DNA from: Melastoma dodecandrum
Taxonomy: Eukaryota > Streptophyta > Magnoliopsida > Myrtales > Melastomataceae
Reading direction: 5' to 3'
Assembly (NCBI GenBank): GCA_029817715.1
Contig: JARUPY010000587.1
Location: 62,001 to 126,000, forward strand
Length of the DNA: 64,000 bases
Shown: piece by piece, positions 23,534 through 34,909 of the stretch
How the letters are laid out: each line of letters begins with the position of its first letter
Numbering within the stretch: the stretch's first letter is position 1
Translations under genes and position numbers: made by a program
The notes under the pieces: model-generated
Told to the model about the DNA's origin: nothing
Databases searched by the model: none
The model's input: the letters and a program-made list of their open reading frames with translations, nothing else

Positions 23534-24742
23534 TGTTCGCGTATGAAATGGATCACTTGGGAAAATATTTGGCAAACGTATTCACAGGGATTCGGATGTG
23601 GTCGCTAGTAAGTAAAAAGATGAATTGAATTGATCGAAAAGTCTTACAATAAAAAATAAAAGCTTACAGCCATAGAAATAAAGTAAAAATGATGGTGCGG
23701 ATGGTGGTGACGTCGTAGACTTGCCGCTGGACGCTGTGGACTTGCGAACTTGGATGGTGGAATCTGGTCGGTTGGGGCTTGGTGGACGGAGTGTGGTCGT
23801 AGGTAGTGACGGATGTGGATACCAAGGCTACGGTTGCTCACCCTGGTGGCGGAACGAAGGCGAAATTTGGTTGTCGGTGCTACGGTTGCTCACTTTGACT
23901 GTGGAAGTGAAGGCGGAGTTTGGTTGTTGGAGCTACGGTTGCTCACTCCGACGGTGGAAGTGAAGACCAATGAAACCCTAAGGGTTTCTCTCAGGTCGAT
24001 GAATCTTAACAATCTAAGGGGTGACGAGCAAAACAAAACTTTTGTGTGTTTGATTGATCGTAATCTTTCAAGGAAGATCTTCCCCCTTTTTATATTAAAT
24101 CTTGAGGCATCTGGGGTGTTTGACACGTTCTCCAAGAATCTCTCCAGTTCGTGGCTCTCTCAAACGACCTCCAGAAATCTCGGAATCGGTTTGATCCCAG
24201 ATTTGGGTCATAGACATGGGCCGTAGACATGGTCCGCAGACATGGCCCGCAGATATGAGCCGTAGACAATGTATGCCACGTTCTTATGATATTTTGCTAG
24301 GTCATGACCCTCTCAATCAACTTCCTAGAATCTTGGTAACAACCTGATCCGTGGGTCTTATCCACGTCGTAAACTTAACAGTATCTTTTTTCTCTTATTA
24401 ATTAAAGAATTAGAAACTTATCCCGAGATTGAAGATCTTTTCAAATCATGGGAACGTGGCCCCATAATCCTCTATCCAAAATCTCGAAGTCAAAGATCTT
24501 TTGTAATCCTCGTAGACTCTGACCCCGTAGATTTTGATCTCACCAGTCCTTTGTAGACTTAGTACTTCCTTGGCGGGCTCTCATAACGGTGGGCTTGTAA
24601 ACGCTCTTAAAGATCCCTGGACTTATGGGCTTTATAAAATGAGCCCAACATTTATGTCACGGTCTTAGTAGACTTGACATGGGTCGGCGAAATGAGTTTG
24701 TGGCTTTCTCAAAATCAGGCCCGATATTTTGCCATGTCAACA
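23534..24742 (-). mobile_element. Solo LTR, minus orientation (family shared with the insertion in copy B)
   Basis: Read on the minus strand it begins TGTTGACATGGC (24742) and ends CATACGCGAACA (23534), so it has TG..CA ends. Flanking five-base sequences are GGAGT (23529-23533) and GGCGT (24743-24747), a one-mismatch target-site duplication. It shares several blocks with 31792-32616, including CGATCAATCA..CTCGTCACCC, a repeated GAGCAACCGTAGC motif and ATTTTTATGGCTGTAAG. About three GAGCAACCGTAGC repeats lie at 23820-23950. No internal coding region. Confidence 0.75.
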
Positions 24743-26457
24743 GGCGTCCCTTCCATCAACGGCTTCTCCAGATATGGCAATAGCAACTAATGTCTTCACT
24801 GGAGTCCTCTTCAGTAGTGGTTTCCCTAGGTCTAAATCAGCCCGACGACGACCACATGACCCCAGCCCTCCAGATCCTACCACAACAAGATTCAGAGGAA
24901 GATAACCTCAATGGATTTCCCGAAGTCGGTCCCCAAAGCGGCAACTCCTTGCTTTTAACAATCAACTCAGCGGCGATTGGACAACGGCGACCTTCCAAAA
25001 CCCGGCAACAGACTTTCAGATGCTGCCGCCCTCCTGGTCTCCCCATTTCAGCGCTCCCCTCTCTGTTCTGGATACCTGCTTCACTCTCCACTAGGACCAA
25101 ATCTCCTTCCCGACACTCGAGCCCTGATGGCCGCAAGGACAACCAGATGGGAAATCAATTTCGAACCAAAGTTTCGAAATTGCCTTTGTCATCATCAAGG
25201 ACGGCCACATGAGGACTAGAACATGACCTGCGTATGAAAGTACATGTGCCTCCAATAGAATTCATACACGAGCACTACCTCAGTACACTAACTCCAAATA
25301 GGTTTACGTACACAAAGGTGGTCATTTCTTAAGCATTTCTGTGCCATTTGCATTTAACCATCAATTTTTAACAAATGTTTCTGGGTGAGAAATGGAGAAG
25401 GCAAACCCATTCCCAGACACTCACCCTTGAGAGACGAGTGCCAACACCGTGAGAATTTCCTATAAAAGCATTGGGACGAACGAAGGATCCTTTGAAGAAA
25501 GAAGCTCAAACCGGGATGAGATCAAACATTCTTTTTATTTCTCTAACCCAAACAAGTCAATTATTGTTTGTCCGAGAACCAAAGTATCTGTGTTCGTCAC
25601 TCTCACTAAGTCTACAAATTACCTTGCCTTAAAGTTGCAGGAAATCGTGTAAAGCCAGAAGTGGCGTACTATAGAGATGACACTTCCTCAAGATCTGAGC
25701 AAAGAGGTACCATCGACAGATTTGTGATCTAGTCGAGTTGGTCCTAAGGACAAAACATCTCCATCAACCGAAAAAAAAAAACACACATATCCGAAAAAAA
25801 ACTCTTAGAGAATATCTTCAATATACCAATGAATATGAGGCATATCCCGCACGTTGACAAAAAAAAAACAAAATTAGCGCAACGACTGAAGTCTTCAAGA
25901 GCAGAGCGCAAAACAAAAGAGTAGAATTAAAACACCAGGGCCAACATAGATGGTCGCAAGAGCAAATGTGTTATTCCAAAAATATGAAAACAACCCGAAG
26001 AAATACATGAGCCATTTGCTAATCCTGATGGAACGCCTCGACTGGCCCACTATCTGAAAAATGGAGAATTTGCTCGGACGGTGAAATCTCTATAGCTTTT
26101 GATGAAGTCCTTAAACTCATTTTTGAAGTCTTAGGCAATAATTCATTTGAACGGCACATGAGTAGCCAAGCCAAAGGAATTCTGAAATCCAATCAAGACC
26201 GCTTTTCGAAATAAGAGTGAACCATGAGAGAAGTCAAGAAGACCTTCACCAAACTTACTCAGAAACTGTCTCTTTAAGTTTTATCAAAATAAAACTTGTC
26301 ACACATTAATGCAATACATGTTTGATTATCCCCGTAGTTCACGGGGATTCATTTATAACCAACAATTTTCTTGTTATGATCCCAAAGTGCAGGTAATTCA
26401 CGATTTGGAGTATCTATGATATCCTTGTGTGAAAAGTTTCCAAACAAATTCTCTCAA
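24743..26457. other. Unassigned region before duplication copy B
   Basis: The open frame at 24790-25212 (140 codons) has low complexity and no recognised domain. The sequence from about 25730 to 26450 contains A-rich tracts and resembles decayed repeat DNA. No gene supported. Confidence 0.4.
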
Positions 26458-28170
26458 CCCCAACCCCAACCCCAACCCCAACTTGCCTCTTACAATATTA
26501 GTCTATTACATTATTATGCACAAAATAAATTATAATAATAACAATAATAATGTATAAAGGCTTCTTCTTCCTCCTCCTAATAAACCATATGACAAGGCAG
26601 GCCCATTATATAAGAGTCTCCTTTTTAAAATTAGATTACCTACTAGAAGTTTCATTTTTTTTAAGCAAAATATCAATTTATTGCTTTAATTTTGAGCCAA
26701 TTTTTTATTTTGGTATTAATTTAGTTTGTTATATAATTTACATTTTGATTTTGGCCAATCTTGAATTTTATTACGTGAAAGCGAAATATGTTGTAATAGA
26801 AAAGTTTCATTTATCGATTAAAAACGATTTTGACATAATACTAAAACTTCTCTTTTTTGTTATTTTATTTTAGAATTTCAATTGCCTTGGAGTTGAAAGT
26901 TGGTCATGCCGTAAAAAATACAAAAACTCGATTAAGACCGAATAATAGCTCTATTGAGAGGTTGCTACTACGGGTAAAACGGATCGTGAGGCGTAAGAAT
27001 GAGAGGTTTACACTATTATAGGACATTAATTAAATTATATTAAGTCCTTGTTTTACTTTCGTTAGAAGAAATTCTAGATTTATCAAAATCACTATAAAAG
27101 TAAAAGTTGATGATAAAGTTATATAATAAATTAAGTAAATGACAAAACAAAAAATTGTCTCAAACGTTAATGCCATAATTTACCTTTTCCTTTTAAGATT
27201 AAATGTTAATCTTTGTTATATCCTAGTATGAATGGACCTTTTTTGTTATATCCTAGTCTGAAAGGACCTTCAACCACCATCGAGGATCCGATTCCGACCG
27301 AGTTAAGGATCCGTTCCTTAACCTTCTGGGATATACTTGTGTCTCTCATACCATCTGTCGGATCGTGATGACAGGAAAATAACGACGACGACGACGACGC
27401 TAGTGATAATCCAGCGTATTGGTTCACCGGCTGCAACTCCGTTGCGTGTCAATAGATTCAGTGGTTTGTCCTCGGCGTTTTTGCTTGGATAACGTCGTTT
27501 TATGCTAGGAGGGATCATGCCCACGTGAGGATTACAAACAACGGTTGCCATGAGCAGAGTACTCTGTTGTGAAGATCGCGTTGCAGGCACTTAGCAATCT
27601 CCGGTGCCAGCACGGTTTCACGGACGACAATGTTTTGCAACGCGACCGTACTTGGTGCCCGTGAGGGACCAACACCTAATTGATGGTGGGATATTATGTG
27701 AGGTACGTTTCAAAGGTTTAAGTATTTCGCGAATTAGTGTAAGTTTAAATAATACTCTAATTTGGGGGGATATTAAGGAAGTGGAAACTAAAGAGGGCAA
27801 ACCACGGCATAATTTTGATAATTATAATATATCGACATTTTTGTAAAATTTATTAAGATTTTTTAACGAAAAATTCGTCAATTAAGATTAATTTTTTGCC
27901 ATTATTATGGGTGCTGTGCTTCCACGTGATTTTTATTTTGATATTTCTTAAGAGCTTAAACCCTGTAACTTTGGGTCGGCCAACAAATCTAACACCAAAT
28001 AAAATAAAAAAAATAAAGAAAAGGATAAGAGGAGAAGAAAACAAAGGAGGGGTTTGGTTTGGAGGCGTGCCCATAAAAACTTTTCAGATTCCTCCTAAAT
28101 TGAACGACGACAACTAAAGTCAGTACCACCACCCCCACTCTTATTTGGATTGTTGTTTTTGATCGGAATT

Positions 28171-30381
28171 TCATGGACCGATCTTGATGTCGAATGTTCT
28201 CCCACGGTATGCTTTATTCACTTCGACTTTCGCCACCGTGGACGACCTCCTCACCGGATTCTCCACCCTTATCTCGTACTCCCCGTGGTACAGCCTAGCC
28301 TTGAACCTGCCCCGGTCGTCCGTTCGCGTCTCGAATGGACCTGTCCTCCATTCCTCTATGAGCCTGTCCACGGCTTCACCCGCCGGGGTGTTCTTGAAGT
28401 TCCTGTCCACGAGGGTGGTGACGTTGAATCCGGCGCTCTCTGGCCCGGCGAACATGATGATCCCTTCCACCGCCGGATGAGAGAACCCTTCCCTCAGGAC
28501 TTCTTCCAGGTACTCGTCCTGGCCGGGGCTCTTGCTCACGTCGACCTCGGTCATCCATATTGGAATGCCTGCTGTCGCAAGGATGTCCAGGGACGACCTT
28601 ATGTAAGCAAGGTTTGGCTGGCCCTGTCCGAAATGGCCTTCAACCCCGATGCCCCACAGCAATCTATCGTTGCCCGGATACGCGAGTATTCCCTTGAGCC
28701 TTTTCAAGTAGTTTGACGGCCCGGCCGTTACGTCTCCACTGTACTCTATGGTGTTGTACTCGTTCATGAACATCCTCGAGCTAGGGTCGAGCGAGTACGC
28801 TGTGGAGAAGTACGCGGCGGACGCGTTTTCACCAAGTTTGTCTTCGAAGAAACTGAAATGGAGGTTCTCATTGACAACATCCCACGCGATCAACCGACCC
28901 TTGTATCGGGTGACGACAGAGTTTATCCGCCTTTCTGCCGCCGCCCTGAGTTCCTCCCCTGATAATGTCTTGACCCACTCGGGCTGGTACTTGGGGTCAT
29001 CCCAAAAGATGTTATGCCCCCTGATGTGGATGCTGTTCTCTTCGGCAAACGCGACCATGGCATCCGCTCCCATGTAATTTTCGATGCCTCGCTTCTGCTC
29101 CGTGCTGTACCACTTCATTGAGTTCGTGAAGGTGGTGTATTTGAACCTCGCCGAGAACCAATTCCGGTACTCCTCGCTGTCGAGGATATGGAAGTTCAGG
29201 CCGCAACCGAATGGAAATTCGGTTTTTGTCTGCTTGACCGAGACTATTGCTCCTGGTACTTCCGTTCCATTGCAGTCGATCACTCGAAACGTTACCTCGC
29301 TCTTCCTCACCTACAAAAGAAATAGAAAACTCCCAAACTTTAGTTGATCACCGCTCTAGAACATCGATCATTCCCGAAATCGGCAAAGATCAGACCTTTT
29401 TAATGCGTTCGTCTTGATGAGATCTCCACTGCTTCTTCGAGAATGGCTGCAGAGAGACATTGTCGATGAACAAATCGATGGAGGTGTTCCTGCTCTGCAG
29501 CATCGTAACATCAAAGAAACCACGATTAACGAAAGTTTGTCCCTTAGTGATGGCAAGAATCCTGTTTTCTTACTTCGAACAGAACATCGGCAGGACCTGA
29601 GGAGTTGGCGAAAATGCCCCCTTTCAGTAATGACCAGCACCCCTGATTCGCGATGACGCTCCCGCCACTCACAAACACTCCTTCCGAAGTCTGGAACATG
29701 GCTGCGACCGCTTCTGTCCCTTTGCTGACTTGGATCCAGGCTGAAAAATCCTCACGGCATCATTGGCTCGGACAAAACACAGGAATAGACAGGACACCCT
29801 TAAAAACCAAGCCGAAGCCAGTGACCAAACTACCGGAAAAGCTGTAGTGGTTGCCTTCCTCGAGGAAAACCCGCTGGGAGAAACTGTCCCTGGAAGCCTT
29901 CCTATGGAGCGCAACCATGAACACGTTGCTCTCAGGTGATCTACGTAGCTCGATGGCTCCCTTTCCAAAGACGGTCCATCCGGCGGTGCTGTTGCTGAAC
30001 TCCGGGTTGACGATGATCCCACCCTTGTACGCCGTACACCCCGGTTCAGCCAAACACTGCCGATCGCCAAAAACCAAAACAACAAAGATGAGTAAAACGA
30101 TGCCGGCAAAGCGCATCGAGACCTTCCTGGAGACTCCAAAACATGAACTTGCCTTGGAAGTGGCGGACGAATCGTAGTCATAGGAGGAATCCGTGACCAG
30201 AGGATGAGCAGGAGCTTCCCGACGAACAGGAGAAAGACAAATATCAGAGAGGAAAAGAGAGAATTCATCAGGACAAGAAGTTGGTGTTGGAAATCACACT
30301 ACCTGATTGAGATAACAGAAGACAGCAAGATAATGCCAGGATTCCCAGAATGCTGAGATGGCGTTGATTCTCCTTCTTCAT
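28171..30381 (-). CDS. GH10 endo-1,4-beta-xylanase with N-terminal carbohydrate-binding module (copy B)
   Basis: Six exons on the minus strand: 30381-30303, 30214-30153, 30056-29834, 29740-29574, 29494-29396 and 29310-28171, giving 589 aa, the same length and architecture as copy A. There is a signal peptide (MKKENQRHLSILGILALS...), a CBM22-like module and a GH10 barrel with both catalytic glutamates intact (Glu358 in WDVVNENLH, Glu465 in WMTEVDV). Of the 379 residues in exon 6, 21 differ from copy A, and none lies in the two catalytic motifs. The changes include PG for RE early in the exon, MG for TV, and W for P after NDRLL. Intron 2 again uses a GC donor, here CAAG|GCAAGT. Intact reading frame and TATA box suggest a second working enzyme that may differ in expression or substrate preference. 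Confidence 0.92.
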
Positions 30382-30425
30382 TTTCCTCCCAGATTTCAGG
30401 ACGCTCCTTTCTCGCTGGCTTCGTG

Positions 30426-30434
30426 CTTTATATA
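30426..30434 (-). promoter_or_regulatory. TATA box of xylanase copy B
   Basis: TATATAAAG on the minus strand, about 45-50 nt upstream of the ATG at 30381, conserved with copy A. The region just upstream differs slightly: AATATGTAGTATAC here against AATATGTATAC in A. Confidence 0.6.
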
Positions 30435-31791
30435 CCCATATAATATGTAGTATACAACCACCGGATGTTAAGTAATGCTCATTGTACACGTCGCATTTAT
30501 GAGTTTAACGAACGAGTTTTGTTTCATAATAATGTCTGCAAAATAATCTATCTACTAGGGTCTTTAAGTTTGGAAATTTTTCGATTATGGCAAGAAGATC
30601 GGCCGACCGATTTTAATTTACAAGCAAATCGTACTTATATTTCCAAATTTTAAAAAATTGCCGATTTTCTTAAAGACACTAAATCGGCCTCGCTAACCGA
30701 ATTTGTATTAGTCAAAGAATTTCGAAAGTTGATACATTATTTGATAAAATATTTTATGGACTAATATCATTTAGGAACAAAATTCTTGAACCACGCACTC
30801 CATCGTCTATGCTAATATATATAACTAATTCGTATAATTGTTCTTTTACAATTAAAAGCTTTCGGGAATGTTTGAAATAATTTAGCCGAATTGAACTCAA
30901 TAATACTGTCCTCTCCTCGCGGTAACTTGCAATTCACAACGATCGAGGCATGGCGGCTGATATTCAAATAGGAGATTTTCAAATGAATTTCAGTACGGAG
31001 TGTTCCTATGGGGAGTTTTGTTGCAAGATATATTTGTCCCCAAAATAATTTACAAAAATAAATCGATTCATAATTCGTCAACTAATACCAATAACTCGGA
31101 ACTTTTACCTTCGAGTTCAATTTTTAAATAACTAACTTAAATTTAAAAATTTCGAGTTTCATTAAAGAGGCCCATCTCTTTTTTCCCCTAGTAGGAATTA
31201 GAAACTCCTAATTCCCCGTTCCCTCTCTCGCACTCCTTTTTCGGTGCCTCTATCCTTTTCTTCTCTTAATGAAATTAAGAGTTTTTAATTTTCTTTAAAG
31301 ATTAAACTCGTGTTAAAAACTTTGAGTTGCTGATATTAGTGGACGAATTATGAATTTAAGTGTCTTATTTCGTTAATTATTTTGCAAATGAACATTATTG
31401 GGTACGTTTAATGTACGGTTAAACTGTTGGAGTTGGACAACTTAAGAACTTGTAGACTTGGTAGTGTCTTGAAAGTTCAAATTTAGTAATCACAGGGATT
31501 AGCCCGCCACTACGGTGCACGCGACCACACCGAGGTCGCCGTCTATGTAGTTGACTCATGGGTGACGTCATGCATCCAAAAGGAACATTTCCTACCAAGT
31601 ACGAGTATCACCTGATAATGATGATAATCCGGATCGTGTATTAGCCACGACCATTTAGTCCGGCATGACACACACCGCAGTCTGTTCCGCCTCGGCACAG
31701 TGGCCCCCGAAACTATCCATCGTCTTTGCAGTTGGAAATCAGGACGTAATTTCGATGTCCTTCGAGATGTGAGGGGGAAGTCGAAGGCGTC

Positions 31792-32616
31792 TGTTGACAC
31801 TACGGAATATCTTGGGCCTGTGCTAAGTCTACAAGCCCAGAAAAGTGGTCCTAAGTCTACAGCCCGATGTAGGATGCATGCCTGAGCTAAGTCTACGGCC
31901 TGCGTCAACGTGTTGACACTACAGAATGTCTTGGGCCTGAGCTAAGTCTACGGCATGCGTCAACACATGCTCACACGATCCCACAAACACGATCCCAACA
32001 CACAACTCAGAAAATTAAAAGGATACTTTAAAACAGACTCCGGGATTCCTGGAGAGAAGTTAAGATTGAGCCACGATCTGAGGGATCGTTTTGAGGACGC
32101 GCGAAGCGTGTAGGGCAAGTAAGATTCAGTATAAAAGAAACAGATCCTCCTTAGGTAAAGGCACGATCAATCAGCCAAACACAGATTTGCATTGCTCGTC
32201 ACCCTTAGACTTTAGTAGATACCTCGGCCTGGGTTATTTGGTCACTATCTTCAACACCAGAGTGAGCAACCGTAGCTTTGGTGATCACCTTCCGTCAGCA
32301 CTTCCATCGTCCCGGCGAGCAACCGTAACCGGGGCAACAACCCTCCGCCAACACTTCCACCGTCACACAAGTCTACAGCGTAGCACACTGTAGCGAGTCT
32401 ACGACGTCAGCAGCGAGTCTACGACGCCTACGTCAGCCGTATCACCCCTTTTTCGTTCATTTTTATGGCTGTAAGATTCTAAGTTTCCTTTCGAAACTCC
32501 GAATTTGTACAGTCGTATCTTTTATCATTGAAATTCATCTTTCTGGCGACCACATACATTTCCCTGTGAGTCCAATTGCCAAATATTTCCGACGTGGTCC
32601 GTTTTCTACGCGAAAA
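31792..32616 (+). mobile_element. LTR-type insertion in copy B (825 bp)
   Basis: Copy A runs GAAGGCATCGTCC without interruption at about 17230. Copy B has this insertion between two GCGTC direct repeats (31787-31791 and 32617-32621), a 5 bp target-site duplication. It begins TGTTGACACTACGG and ends TACGCGAAAA, where its relative at 23534-24742 ends CGCGAACA, so the terminal CA has probably mutated. The first 125 bp or so (TGTTGACACTAC..TTGGGCCTG..CTAAGTCTAC) is repeated at 31912. No coding capacity; a solo LTR. Confidence 0.75.
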
Positions 32617-32938
32617 GCGTCGTCCTGGCATCTCGAGTGGGAACGCGGGTTATCCTCCTCTACCACGAGGTCAAGAGAGCAACCTCGGCCGCCTGTCCGA
32701 CGACCTCCGTGTAAATTACATACTTCAAATAATAATATTATTAACAATGTGGCATCACAAGTCTCGGACGTTCCTGTGTTTCGTACCACTAATTCCTAAG
32801 GAAGAACAGTCGACTTATGAAATGATTTTAAAATCATTAATACCTTTTCTTGTCCGTGTCCTGGTCTTGATTTCAGTGGAAATTCCGAAGAAGCTTGAAT
32901 GGTTAAATTCCGGGGGAACAAAGTAAAGTATACAGAGA

Positions 32939-33344
32939 ATGAAGCGGGAATCAAGAGGGATGGGGAAGGGACGCGGAGTCCGTTGTTGCCTTATGGTGCC
33001 TCTTGTGGGTGGCTGCGAGGGGTGCGCCGGACACCAGGGTTGTGAGATACAACTGCGAAGGCTGGACTCAAGCCGACAGCGACTATGAGTCCGCGGTCGA
33101 TCGCGTCGTGCAAAAGTTGGCCATCCTCACCGGCCACAATGGAAATGATTACCTGACCCATGAAACGGTGGGGAAGAGCACCTGCTTCGGCCATGCTTTC
33201 TGCAAGGCCTCCCTCTCGGCTACGGAATGCACGTCCTGCTTGCAGGCTGCACGTAATGAGCAGCTGGTTAGATGCGGGTTCCCGGTCAGGGCTGTCATGA
33301 TACTCAGGTCATGTTTCTTGAAGTTTCAGGAGGTGATTTTCTGA
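32939..33344 (+). pseudogene. Gnk2-domain protein, copy B, frameshifted
   Basis: Collinear with the 408 nt copy A gene at 17556-17963 but 406 nt long. Two bases are missing in the signal-peptide region (GACGCGGAGTCC here against GACGCACGGCGTCC in A, near 32970-32985). The ATG at 32939 therefore runs out of frame. The frame encoding the Gnk2 domain has no upstream ATG and meets a stop (TGA at about 32940). The domain itself remains open from about 33003 with all cysteines kept (CKASLSATECTSC, QLVRC, RSCFLKF). This pattern suggests a recent inactivation. Confidence 0.85.
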
Positions 33345-33349
33345 GACCC

Positions 33350-34909
33350 GGAGCAACCGGGAAGTCGTCATCGTCTAGGGCGGGGGTCAGGGCAGGGGAC
33401 CGATCCGATAATAATATAATTGTCGGAGTCGAATGAGACCATCCCTCGGGCTAGAAATGCCTTTCGCACAATAAGTTGTCCTGTAACGACATGCATTTTC
33501 ATATAATTTTCTAGTAGACTTATTTATTTTAATATTTTATCGTGGCGTCTTTCTTTCGATTTTTCCCGTACTTCTGCGTCACGTGTCATTTCCCTTCCTT
33601 TCTCCACAAGACTAAAAATAATATCCCCTGATGGGCTCTGCGATAAATGCCGAATACGCCCCCACCCTTGTACAGACGAAAACAGTGCGACTCCTAAATC
33701 CATCTAATGTGCAACTTTAAAAAATGTTTAATGCACCGCACGATTCATAGCATCGATACTTATGCAATTACAAATAGAACAGCTAACACAACAAAAGTAT
33801 AACAATTATCAATAATAGCACGAATAGAAATAAACAGTTTAGCAAATAAAAAGGTAGAAAGTAACAATGCGACTCCCTCATTTTGCCATCACTCATATAT
33901 CAACACTTCATACGGTGCCAGGACTACCGCATTGCGTCCCCACCCACTCCTCCAGAAGCACCCGGAAAATAGGAGCAGGTGACCGCCGCGAGTGGCGTCA
34001 CCCCCTGCACTCCTCCGACATCACAACCGGGTAAACACATCTCAACCTCATGCGGAAGCAAATCCGAATTACCCATCGCTAATTCCACCACCAGCCTTCA
34101 GCCTGTCATAAAGACCCTTCGGGATGGGTTGTCGTCAATGATGACATCCAGTATCCCCGATCAATCCAATCCAGAGGCTAGCATGTATTCAACTCCTCGG
34201 CAATGCCGGCCCACGTGAGTTTCTCAAACCATCTAGCAGCCCAAAAAACCAAACCATATTACAGCCCAACAATCCACGAAGTGAAGTGTCACCAGATCGT
34301 ACTCATTCGGATTTCCCAACATTCATAAAACTAACCAAAGTTTCAACCACCGCGGGGAAGCCAGATAGTCATAGAGAAGGCCAGGCCGTCAATCGATTAA
34401 ATGCAGACAATCTCATTCTCAAGCTTCGTTTCTGTGGGTTTTAAATACCGACCAGCCCCTGGTACCATCCCAACCATAACCACACAGCAGAGGGGAGGGC
34501 CATAAAATCGACAAGAATCGCGATTTCCTACGCCACTTATGAACTCACTAAAGCGAAGCAACGGTTTACGGCAATTACTCGCAGAAATTCATAGTCCAAT
34601 AGTTCATTCATCACACATATACGGGGAAGAGTAACAACAGGAACCACAAGGCACACGACCAGCAAGGGATGACGCCACTAAACCAAACCAAGCTCCATGG
34701 ACAAGCATCCCCACGATGGACACAGCAAGTTGCCACGATGCACCGACAAAGACGAACTCAACAGAGAAAGACCCAGGCCGACGCCCAACGATCACAGACC
34801 TACAACCTCAACGGACGATGACACTCGACCTACCCAACCTCCCCTGGCGTCCCTACCCATTGGATATCACCAAGAACAGGACAAACAACGGATAAGGGGA
34901 GGGGGTGAT
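33350..34909. other. Conserved non-coding block, copy B left part
   Basis: Counterpart of 18290-19700 in copy A, lacking the 218 bp A-specific segment and carrying about 58 bp extra near 33948-34005. No protein-coding frame supported. It continues after the LTR insertion at 37852-38269. Confidence 0.5.

Noticed and set aside
24790..25212. 140-codon frame on the plus strand
   Set aside because: A passage resembling aspartic-protease ends (SVLDTCF-like in another frame) was considered, but no catalytic motif and no continuous frame support it.
28150..28716. Open frame of 188 codons on the plus strand inside xylanase copy B (similar one at 13569-14000 in copy A)
   Set aside because: It is the antisense shadow of the GC-rich GH10 exon. 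It has no domain, and the sense strand carries the conserved enzyme.
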